Assembly: GCA_025774735.1 (NCBI GenBank)
Contig: JALGZU010000213.1
Coordinates: forward strand, 1 to 5,416
Length of the DNA: 5,416 nt
Direction of reading: 5' to 3'
Origin: a candidate division LCP-89 bacterium
GTDB lineage: Bacteria > Electryoneota > B3-LCP
Shown here: piece after piece, positions 1 to 5,416 of the stretch
Layout: every line of letters starts with the position of its first letter
How positions within the stretch are numbered: the first letter of the stretch is position 1
Notes under the pieces: model-generated
Database searches by the model: none
What the model was told of the DNA's origin: nothing
The model's input: only the letters and a program-made list of their open reading frames with translations
Translations under genes and position numbers: made by a program

Positions 1-11
1 GCGTTGGTCCG

Positions 12-46
12 ACGGCATCGCATTTCGGTGGGATGCCGTTTCTTTT
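12..46 (+). terminator. Probable rho-independent terminator of a convergent gene lying left of the window
   Basis: A perfect 8-bp stem (ACGGCATC at 12-19 pairing with GATGCCGT at 32-39) encloses a 12-base loop and is followed directly by TTTCTTTT. The T-tract follows the stem only when read on the plus strand, so this best fits termination of a rightward gene ending before base 1. Read leftward, the hairpin lies just past the stop of the small Cys-rich gene but is followed by CGGACC rather than a T run. It could still protect the 3' end of the dnaE transcript there, but would be a poor intrinsic terminator in that direction. The stem is short for its loop size, hence moderate confidence. Confidence 0.5.
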
Positions 47-224
47 ATCGCCTCAATTCCCCCACTCCCGGCGGGAATTTGCATTTCTGATATTTCTCCA
101 CGTTGGTGTCATCCACCGTGCAGATTAACCCTCCGAATTTGTAGCACTGCTCCTTGGGGTCGGGAAAGCGTGCTTTAACGCAGTGCATACAGATCAGAGC
201 GGATTCTTCTTGCGCCTTATCCAT
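45..224 (-). CDS. Small Cys-rich protein (59 aa), possible metal-binding, downstream of dnaE
   Basis: I do not recognise a named family. The start is set at ATG 222-224 because AGGA (minus strand, bases 231-234) lies 6 nt upstream. A further in-frame ATG at 243-245 would add seven residues (MAIAGTI) but lies deeper in dnaE and lacks this support. The 59-residue product has cysteines at 12, 15, 27, 35 and 48 (C-x2-C-x11-C-x7-C-x12-C), with His14 inside the CMHC knuckle. It has no signal peptide or membrane segment and a short basic C-terminus (ELRR). Five Cys plus a His in such a short chain suggest a zinc-ribbon-like or other metal-binding fold; that is inference. Its start overlaps the dnaE stop by 8 nt, so it is probably co-transcribed and perhaps translationally coupled with dnaE. 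The alternative is a chance ORF, but the SD, Cys spacing and tight junction argue for a real gene. Confidence 0.68.
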   Translation of the reverse strand: MDKAQEESALICMHCVKARFPDPKEQCYKFGGLICTVDDTNVEKYQKCKFPPGVGELRR

Positions 225-3200
225 GATTGTTCCTGCTATTGCCATTCCCGTTGCCGTTGTTCGTACCGGGGATCAGGTAGACATTGCCTTCCCCCAACAT
301 TTTTTCCAGGCGATCGATCAGGTGATCGCCGATCTTCAGTTGAAAATTTTCCGCGATGTAGCGGCGTTCACCGTTCTCCCCTCCGGAGAGCCGGATGTAA
401 AGAGGCACCGTGCCAGGGTGCTGCATGCAGAGCCGCTCGATCTTCTCCGCTAAATCGGGGCCGTTCTTCTCCTGATTGACGTTGATTTCGATGCCCCGGG
501 TGAGCACTGTGCGGGCGCTTTCGAGAGGCAGGGCGTTCTCCGCGATCACCTTGACCGCTTCATTTTCCCGGGTGGAACAGCGGCCGGTCACCACAAGGGT
601 GGCGTCTTTGCGTACGATGCCGCTCAGTTTCTCGAGCGTATCCGCGAAGAAGATGACCTCGACAGAACCGGCAAAATCCACCAGAGTGGCGAAGGCCATG
701 GGACGCCCCTTCTTATCCGTCAAGCGGCGCATCTCGCTGACATATCCCACCAGCCGGATGGTTTGCGAGTCCGACGCCTGATCCATCTCGCTGAAGGGGA
801 GTTCGGAGAAGCTGGCGACTTCCAGTCTGAACGGTTCGAGTGGGTGGGTGGACAAAAAGAATCCCAGGCTCTCCTTCTCGAGCATCTGAGTCTCCGCGTC
901 GGACCAGGGCTCCACCTCCGGGAGTCCCAGCCTGGCGGGTGGTGGGAAATCCGAACTCTCCGCTCCGAAAAGCGATTCTTGTCCCGCAAGTTTTTCCTCC
1001 CGCATCTGTTGACCGTACCGGAGGATGTCGTCGATGGCCGCTTTCATCTGTGCCCGGTGGCCTTCAAGGACGTCGCAGGCTCCAGCCTGAATCAGGTGTT
1101 CGAGCACTTTGCGGTTAAGCTTCTGGCCGTTGACGCGTTCGACGATATCATAGAGGGACCGGTACGGCCCGAAGCTCTCCCGGGCTTCGACGATCTGCTC
1201 GATGGCACCTATACCGACATTTTTCACGGCGCCCAGGCCGAAGCGGACCCCGCCGTCTTCGACGACAAACTTGGCCTGACTCTGGTTGATATCAGGGGGA
1301 TAAACCGGAATTTTCAACCTGCGGCATTCATCGACCAGCAGCAGAATGCGGTCCGAATCGCCCATCTCCGAGGTCAAACAGGCCGCTATGAATTCGGCCG
1401 GATAATGCACCTTCAGGTAGGCGGTTTGATAAGCGACCAGCGCGTAGCCGGCGGAATGGCTCTTGTTGAATCCGTACGAAGCGAATTTTTCGACGTAGTC
1501 GTAAATCTCCTCGGTAGTCTTCTCGTCGATCCCCTTTTCGACTGCGCCCTGGATGAACTCGCCCTTTAACTTCTGCATCTCCCGGATCTTCTTCTTGCCC
1601 ATGGCGCGCCGCAGGATATCCGCCTTGCCGAGAGAGAACCCGGCGATGTCCGAGGCGATGCGAATCACCTGTTCCTGGTAGACGATGATGCCGTAGGTCT
1701 CTTCCAGGATGGGGCGGAGCAGCGGGTGCAGATACTCAATCGGTTCCCGGCCGTGTCTGCGGGAGATGTAGGTGTTGATCATCTCCATGGGACCGGGGCG
1801 GTAGAGGGCATTCATGGCGATGAGCCCTTCCAGGCGCTGGGGCTGCAGCTTGGCCAGGTTCTCCTTCATTCCGGAGCTTTCGAACTGGAAGATACCTACC
1901 GTATTCTTCTCCGCGAAGAGAGCGAAGGTCTCCGGATCGTCTAATGGGATCTCGTCGATGTTGATATGAGTGTCCTTCTCGCGCAGCGCTGTCAGGGTAT
2001 CATCGATGACAGTCAGAGTTCTCAATCCCAGGAAATCCATCTTCAAAAGGCCGACCGCATCCAACCATTTCATGTCCCATTGGGTGGTGGTTTCGCCGGT
2101 TTCCGCCGCCTTGAACAGGGGGACATAATCCATCAGCTCGCCCGGGGCAATCACCACACCGGCTGCGTGGGTGGAGGCGTTGCGGTGGACCCCTTCCAGC
2201 ACTTTGCTGATTTCGACCAACTTGCTGTTTTCTGGATTGGAATTGACTTGGGAGCGGAATTCCGGAGCTTCGTCCAGGGCGCGCTCCAGCGTAATCCCCA
2301 GGGTGGGGGGGATCAACTTCGCCAGGCGGTCCACGTCGCCGTAAGGGATGCCCAGCACCCGCCCGACGTCGCGTACCACTGCGCGGGCCAGCATCTTGCC
2401 GAAGGTGATGATCTGTGTGACCGATTCGTCCCCGTATTTGCTGCGAACGTATTCGATCACCTCGCCGCGGCGAGTGTCGGCGAAGTCGATGTCGATGTCC
2501 GGTGGGGAGACTCGTTCCGGATTCAGGAATCGTTCAAAGAGGAGATCGTATCTGAGTGGATCGATGTTGGTGATGCCCAGGCAGTATGCCACCAGGCTGC
2601 CCGCTGCAGAACCTCGGCCGGGTCCCACGGGAATGTTCTTGTTTTTGGCGAAATCGACGAAGTCCTTGACGATCAGAAAATAACCGGCAAAACCGAGTTC
2701 GTTGATGATCTTGATCTCGTGCTCGAGCCTTTCTCGGGCTTCCGCAGTGGGATCGCCATATCTCCTGTTCAGACCGTCGTGGGCGAGTTTCTCGAAGTAC
2801 TGTTCCAGAGTGATTTTCTGCTCGTCGGCCGGGATGGGGAATTCCGGGAAATACTGCCTGCCGAACTGCAATTCCAGATTGCAGCGGTCGGCGATTTCGA
2901 GGGTCGTTTCCAGAGCCTCCGGGGTGTCCTTGAAGATCGCCTTCATCTCGTCGGGGCTGCGCAGGTGGTACCCGGCGCCCGAAAACTTGAGGCGCTGCGC
3001 TTCCGACAGGGTTTTCCCCGATTGGATACAGAGCAGGATGTCGTGAGCCTCGTCATGTTCCTGGCGGAGGTAGTGAACGTCGTTGGTCACCACCAGCTTG
3101 ATGTCGAGCTTCTTTCCGAGATCAGCCAGGGCGTGCCGGGCTATGGCCTCCTCGTTGATGCCGTGATTCTGAATCTCCAGGTAGAAATCCGTCCCGAAAA

Positions 3201-3696
3201 GGGCTTTGAACTGCTCGGCCAGCTTGGTCGCCTCATCGACCCGGTTCTGGATCAAGAGGTGGGGGATCTGGCCTTTCAAACAGGCGGAAAGGCAGATCAC
3301 TCCTTCATGGTATTTTTCCAGCAGCTCCCAGTCGATGCGCGGCTTGTAGTAGAAGCCTTCGAGGTAACCGAGGGAACTCAATTTGATCAGATTACGGTAG
3401 CCGGTTTCATCTTTGGCCAGGAGTACCAGATGGTAGGATGCGTCTTTGATGCCGTTATTGGTCAGGCGATCCTGGCGCTTGCCCGGCGCCATGTATACTT
3501 CGATCCCGATGATTGGTTTGATACCGGCTTTCTGTGCTTCCAGGTAAAATTCGATGGCGCCGAAGAGGTTGCCGTGATCGGTCAGAGCCAGGGCGTCCAT
3601 GCCCATCTCTTTGCTCAGGCATACCAGGTCCTTGACTTTGGCGCCGCCATCCAGGAGTGAGTAGTCGGAGTGATTGTGCAGGTGAACGAAGCTCAT
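217..3696 (-). CDS. dnaE: DNA polymerase III subunit alpha (replicative, DnaE1 type), complete
   Basis: Catalytic subunit of the replicative DNA polymerase III holoenzyme, in the cytoplasm at the replication fork. It is 1159 residues long, close to the 1160 of E. coli DnaE. Order of parts: PHP domain about 1-275, opening with HLHNHSDYSLLDG at 5-17; palm with PPDIDIDF at 398-405 and KMDFLGL at 552-558, giving predicted catalytic Asp400, Asp402 and Asp554; GPGRGSAAGS at 358-367; fingers about 570-810; helix-hairpin-helix region about 815-880; internal beta-clamp motif QESLF at 906-910; OB fold about 978-1055; tau-binding-like C-terminal region from about 1065. The PHP metal residues appear intact (His7, His9, Asp40/His41, Glu66, His89, Cys137, Asp206, His208), unlike in E. 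coli. There is no intein or frameshift. The start is the family's usual MSFVHLHNHS; an in-frame TAA upstream and the lack of another start codon fix it, although no Shine-Dalgarno is visible. The last 16 residues are Asn/Gly-rich. The neighbour downstream is a small Cys-rich ORF rather than accA, which often follows dnaE in proteobacteria. Confidence 0.98.
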   Translation of the reverse strand: MSFVHLHNHSDYSLLDGGAKVKDLVCLSKEMGMDALALTDHGNLFGAIEFYLEAQKAGIKPIIGIEVYMAPGKRQDRLTNNGIKDASYHLVLLAKDETGYRNLIKLSSLGYLEGFYYKPRIDWELLEKYHEGVICLSACLKGQIPHLLIQNRVDEATKLAEQFKALFGTDFYLEIQNHGINEEAIARHALADLGKKLDIKLVVTNDVHYLRQEHDEAHDILLCIQSGKTLSEAQRLKFSGAGYHLRSPDEMKAIFKDTPEALETTLEIADRCNLELQFGRQYFPEFPIPADEQKITLEQYFEKLAHDGLNRRYGDPTAEARERLEHEIKIINELGFAGYFLIVKDFVDFAKNKNIPVGPGRGSAAGSLVAYCLGITNIDPLRYDLLFERFLNPERVSPPDIDIDFADTRRGEVIEYVRSKYGDESVTQIITFGKMLARAVVRDVGRVLGIPYGDVDRLAKLIPPTLGITLERALDEAPEFRSQVNSNPENSKLVEISKVLEGVHRNASTHAAGVVIAPGELMDYVPLFKAAETGETTTQWDMKWLDAVGLLKMDFLGLRTLTVIDDTLTALREKDTHINIDEIPLDDPETFALFAEKNTVGIFQFESSGMKENLAKLQPQRLEGLIAMNALYRPGPMEMINTYISRRHGREPIEYLHPLLRPILEETYGIIVYQEQVIRIASDIAGFSLGKADILRRAMGKKKIREMQKLKGEFIQGAVEKGIDEKTTEEIYDYVEKFASYGFNKSHSAGYALVAYQTAYLKVHYPAEFIAACLTSEMGDSDRILLLVDECRRLKIPVYPPDINQSQAKFVVEDGGVRFGLGAVKNVGIGAIEQIVEARESFGPYRSLYDIVERVNGQKLNRKVLEHLIQAGACDVLEGHRAQMKAAIDDILRYGQQMREEKLAGQESLFGAESSDFPPPARLGLPEVEPWSDAETQMLEKESLGFFLSTHPLEPFRLEVASFSELPFSEMDQASDSQTIRLVGYVSEMRRLTDKKGRPMAFATLVDFAGSVEVIFFADTLEKLSGIVRKDATLVVTGRCSTRENEAVKVIAENALPLESARTVLTRGIEINVNQEKNGPDLAEKIERLCMQHPGTVPLYIRLSGGENGERRYIAENFQLKIGDHLIDRLEKMLGEGNVYLIPGTNNGNGNGNSRNNHG
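231..234 (-). promoter_or_regulatory. Ribosome binding site deciding the start of the small Cys-rich gene
   Basis: On the minus strand AGGA is followed by the six bases ACAATC and then ATG. The site lies inside the last codons of dnaE, in its Asn/Gly-rich tail. It favours the 59-residue form over the 66-residue form starting at 245. Confidence 0.5.
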
Positions 3697-3719
3697 GGGA
3701 TCGAAGAGGGGAAATCCAT
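3693..3719 (-). other. Possible 8-codon leader ORF overlapping the dnaE start (ATGA)
   Basis: On the minus strand ATG at 3717-3719 opens a frame reading MDFPSSIP. Its TGA (3693-3695) overlaps the dnaE ATG (3694-3696) in the four-base ATGA arrangement typical of translational coupling. Neither this ATG nor that of dnaE has a clear Shine-Dalgarno; the stretch before dnaE is pyrimidine-rich (CCCCTCTTC). A frame this short arises easily by chance, so it is a candidate only. Confidence 0.2.
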
Positions 3720-3750
3720 TAAGTAATTATTTGATTATAATCGTCTTAGA

Positions 3751-3762
3751 AATAAGCTTATT
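3751..3762. promoter_or_regulatory. 12-base perfect palindrome at the start of the dnaE leader
   Basis: AATAAGCTTATT is its own reverse complement. It lies just downstream of the predicted dnaE transcription start (about base 3766), where a bound repressor could block the polymerase. AT-rich DNA yields such palindromes by chance, so the regulatory reading is weak. Confidence 0.25.
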
Positions 3763-3772
3763 GAACATAGAT

Positions 3773-3801
3773 AATATAGAATAGTTGTAAACAAGAGTCA
3801 A
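3773..3801 (-). promoter_or_regulatory. Sigma70-type promoter for dnaE and the small Cys-rich gene
   Basis: On the minus strand TTGACT (bases 3796-3801) is the -35 and TATATT (3773-3778) is the -10, with the ideal 17-base spacer. Transcription should start near 3766, giving a leader of about 70 bases before the dnaE ATG. One copy of the TGTAAACA box lies in the spacer next to the -35. Confidence 0.6.
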
Positions 3802-3828
3802 GCAAAAAGGAGATGCTTGTGTAAACAC
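3785..3828. repeat. Two copies of a TGTAAACA box in the divergent promoter region
   Basis: TTGTAAACAA (3785-3794) and GTGTAAACAC (3819-3828) share the core TGTAAACA, which is itself a short inverted repeat (TGT-AA-ACA). In both copies the flanking bases also pair. The copies are 34 bp apart, about three helical turns. The first lies in the spacer of the dnaE promoter and the second just upstream of its -35. This fits a pair of operator half-sites for an unknown regulator, but short AT-rich repeats can occur by chance. Confidence 0.3.
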
Positions 3829-3897
3829 GAATGATTTTAAACCAAATTGGACAACTTGTTTATGTGTGTCGGGTAACGGTCTCCATATTTTTCTTGC

Positions 3898-3926
3898 TTG
3901 ACATTAAAGTTACAGGTGATTATATT
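3898..3926 (+). promoter_or_regulatory. Sigma70-type promoter for the secreted propeller protein
   Basis: TTGACA (3898-3903), the consensus -35, is separated by exactly 17 bases from TATATT (3921-3926). The predicted start is near 3933, leaving a leader of about 39 bases before the ATG at 3972. The same TATATT and 17-base spacing serve the divergent dnaE promoter. Confidence 0.65.
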
Positions 3927-3961
3927 GGCTTTTACTGTTTTTAACAAGTACTTAGATATAT

Positions 3962-3966
3962 GGAGG
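3962..3966 (+). promoter_or_regulatory. Strong Shine-Dalgarno of the secreted propeller gene
   Basis: GGAGG, with a T after it that extends the match, lies five bases before the ATG at 3972. It fixes the start codon and shows that this organism uses canonical SD sites, in contrast with the missing one at dnaE. Confidence 0.75.
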
Positions 3967-3971
3967 TAGAC

Positions 3972-5416
3972 ATGAAGTTCCTTCGTTCCTTACATTGTAG
4001 TGTACTGATTGTTCTGGCGGTTGGCTTAATTCATCCGGCGTTTTCCGCTGAAGGCGACAGCCTCTGGAGCAATACCTACGGCGGAAGCTCTGGGGAGGGT
4101 GCTCAATCCGTCATCGAGACCAGCGACGGTGGTTTCCTGTTGGCTGGAACTACCGAGTCTTTCGCCTCAGGTATGGTTGATATGTGGCTGGTGAAGACGG
4201 ACGCCCAGGGGGACTCTCTCTGGTCGAACACCTTCGGCGGATCCTACAATGAAGCGGCGCTTTCTGTCATCGAGACCAGCGACGGCGGCTTCCTGCTTGC
4301 TGGAGTTACCAATTCTTACGGTCCAGGTGACACTGATATGTGGCTTGTGAAGACGGATGCTCAGGGTGATTCTCTCTGGTCGCGCACCTTCGATGATGGA
4401 AGCTTCATGGACCAAGCCTATTCTGTCATCGAGACGGGAGGTGACAGCTACATGATTGCAGGATCTGCATTATCTACTATCACCTTTCATTATGATATGT
4501 GGCTTGTGAAGACGGATAATCAGGGCGATTCTCTCTGGTCGCGCATGTTCGACAGAGGCCACGATGAAAAGGCATTTTCCCTAATCGAAACCAGCGACGG
4601 CGGCTTCCTGTTGGCAGGATCTACCCAGGATACTGTCTCCGGTAACAAAGATATGTTATTGCTGAAAACAGACGCCCTGGGTGATTCCCTCTGGTCGAAC
4701 ACCTTCGGCGGAGTCGATAATGAAGAAGCTCACTCCGTCATCGAGACCGGCGACGGCGGCTTCCTGCTGGCAGGATACACCCTGTCTTTCGGCTCGGGAT
4801 TATACGATATGTGGCTGGTGAAGACGGACGCCCAGGGGGATTTTCTCTGGTCGCGCACCTTCGGGGGAATTGACTATGAACAGGCCTATTCCGTCATCGA
4901 GACCAGCGACGGCGGCTTCCTGCTGGCTGGATTTACCCCATTGTTAGGCTCAGGTGGCGACGACATGTGGCTGGTGAAAACGGATAATCAGGGCGACTCT
5001 CTCTGGTCGCACACCTACGGGGGAATTGACGATGAATATGCCTATTGCGTCATCGAAACCAGCGAAGATGACTTCTTAGTAGCTGGAAACACCTATTCTT
5101 TCGGCTCAGGCGAATACGATATGTGGCTGGTGTGCGCTGATGGCACCCCCGGCGGGGACCTGGAGCTTTCCGCTACCTTCCTCAATTTCGGGATTGTGAC
5201 TATTGGCGTCCAGGCGGAACTGCCTTTGACGATGTATAACGTAGGTACTGATCCGATCATAATCGATGATATCTACAGCGACAGCCCCTGCTTCACGACC
5301 GATTTCGACCCGGCGGACAGCCTGCTGGCTGCAGGTGACACACTGGAAATTACGGTCTATTTTGCGCCGGATGAAGCCATCGTTTATTATAACACGCTCT
5401 TTATCGAAAATGACAC
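3972..5416 (+). CDS. Secreted seven-repeat beta-propeller protein with ASH/choice-of-anchor D-like domain (3' end outside window)
   Basis: The frame is open from ATG 3972 to the window edge: 481 full codons and no stop. Residues 1-25 form a signal peptide: basic MKFLR, a hydrophobic core (SVLIVLAVGLI), and probable cleavage after AFS. Residues 28-390 are seven tandem units beginning GDSLWS at 28, 80, 132, 185, 237, 289 and 341. Each continues with a SVIETSDGGFLLAG-like core and ends DMWLVKTD. The period and strand pattern predict a seven-bladed beta-propeller, comparable to SBBP or delta-60 type repeats. Residues about 395-481 match the ASPM/SPD-2/Hydin Ig-like fold (LNFGIVTIG, YNVGTDPI, LAAGDTLEITVYFAP), entered in its first copy when the sequence ends. 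The missing part may hold more Ig-like domains and a C-terminal sorting signal such as that of type IX secretion, which is inference. Role unknown; such proteins are usually surface or extracellular. No catalytic motif is visible. It has its own promoter and a strong SD. Confidence 0.9.
   Translation, partial: MKFLRSLHCSVLIVLAVGLIHPAFSAEGDSLWSNTYGGSSGEGAQSVIETSDGGFLLAGTTESFASGMVDMWLVKTDAQGDSLWSNTFGGSYNEAALSVIETSDGGFLLAGVTNSYGPGDTDMWLVKTDAQGDSLWSRTFDDGSFMDQAYSVIETGGDSYMIAGSALSTITFHYDMWLVKTDNQGDSLWSRMFDRGHDEKAFSLIETSDGGFLLAGSTQDTVSGNKDMLLLKTDALGDSLWSNTFGGVDNEEAHSVIETGDGGFLLAGYTLSFGSGLYDMWLVKTDAQGDFLWSRTFGGIDYEQAYSVIETSDGGFLLAGFTPLLGSGGDDMWLVKTDNQGDSLWSHTYGGIDDEYAYCVIETSEDDFLVAGNTYSFGSGEYDMWLVCADGTPGGDLELSATFLNFGIVTIGVQAELPLTMYNVGTDPIIIDDIYSDSPCFTTDFDPADSLLAAGDTLEITVYFAPDEAIVYYNTLFIEND
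4053..5141 (+). repeat. Seven tandem coding repeats of 156-159 bp (propeller blades)
   Basis: Units start at 4053, 4209, 4365, 4524, 4680, 4836 and 4992. All are 156 bp except the third (159 bp, one extra codon) and the last, which ends early at about 5141. Units 1, 2, 5 and 6 are close even at DNA level: 4179-4213 and 4806-4840 are identical over 35 bases, and 4266-4297 and 4893-4924 over 32 bases, with 4737-4768 differing from those by one base. Units 3 and 4 are the most divergent, losing the TSDGG core in unit 3 and the MWLV core in unit 4 (MLLL). The last unit changes MWLVKTD to MWLVCAD. Confidence 0.92.

Noticed and set aside
763..1569. 268-codon open frame on the plus strand
   Set aside because: Also antisense to dnaE (fingers to OB region), with a translation that shows no family features.
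1966..3660. 564-codon open frame on the plus strand
   Set aside because: It lies wholly antisense to dnaE, whose motifs are unmistakable across the same span. The product has no recognisable domain, no SD was seen, and long antisense frames are common opposite GC-biased codons.
217..3696. Possible intein or split site in dnaE
   Set aside because: DnaE is a frequent intein host, but the reading frame is continuous, the length is normal, and all polymerase motifs are uninterrupted.
3735..3741. TATAAT-like sequence (ATTATAAT) as an alternative promoter -10
   Set aside because: No acceptable -35 lies 16-18 bases upstream on the minus strand, and the TTGACT-17-TATATT pair is much better. It is probably just AT-rich leader sequence.
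3806..3824. AAGGAG followed by ATG CTT GTG TAA on the plus strand
   Set aside because: The frame has only three codons, there is almost no SD spacing, and it lies upstream of the mapped rightward promoter, so it would not be transcribed from it.
4167..4415. 82-codon minus-strand frame, with a second one at 4520-4702
   Set aside because: Both are the complement of the propeller repeats; their apparent internal similarity is inherited from the repeats on the coding strand.
4053..5141. CRISPR-like or mobile repeat array
   Set aside because: The repeats keep an open reading frame with a 52-53 residue period and encode conserved strands; there are no unique spacers of constant length.

Overview
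The window carries three genes: a minus-strand pair on the left, dnaE followed by a tiny Cys-rich gene, and a divergent plus-strand gene for a secreted repeat protein that runs off the right edge. An AT-rich 275-base divergent promoter region separates the two sides. Nothing marks a plasmid, phage or insertion sequence; this looks like chromosomal DNA. The organism is a bacterium with moderately GC-rich coding DNA. The exported propeller of 'DGGFLLAG' repeats followed by an ASPM/SPD-2/Hydin-like ('choice-of-anchor D') domain is a style I associate with FCB-group and related candidate phyla (Cloacimonadota, Marinimicrobia, Calditrichota and similar). That placement is inference from protein style only.

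Layout: 12-46, a hairpin plus T-tract facing right, probably the terminator of a convergent gene outside the window. 45-224 (minus), a 59-residue protein with five cysteines whose start codon overlaps the dnaE stop. 217-3696 (minus), complete dnaE, the replicative DNA polymerase III alpha subunit, with no intein or frameshift. 3697-3971, the divergent intergenic region, holding one sigma70-type promoter for each direction (TTGACT-17-TATATT leftward, TTGACA-17-TATATT rightward), two copies of a TGTAAACA box and a 12-base palindrome. 3972-5416 (plus), a secreted protein with a signal peptide, seven repeats of 52-53 residues and the start of an Ig-like domain; it has no stop codon before the window ends.

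The two sides are not obviously related in function: dnaE is a housekeeping gene, while the right-hand gene encodes an extracytoplasmic scaffold or adhesion-like protein of unknown role. The small Cys-rich gene is probably translated from the dnaE transcript. I see no clear sign of a new multi-gene system. The most useful items are the Cys-rich ORF, the seven-bladed propeller with its apparent N-to-C closure, the intact PHP metal site in DnaE, and the unusual dnaE translation start.
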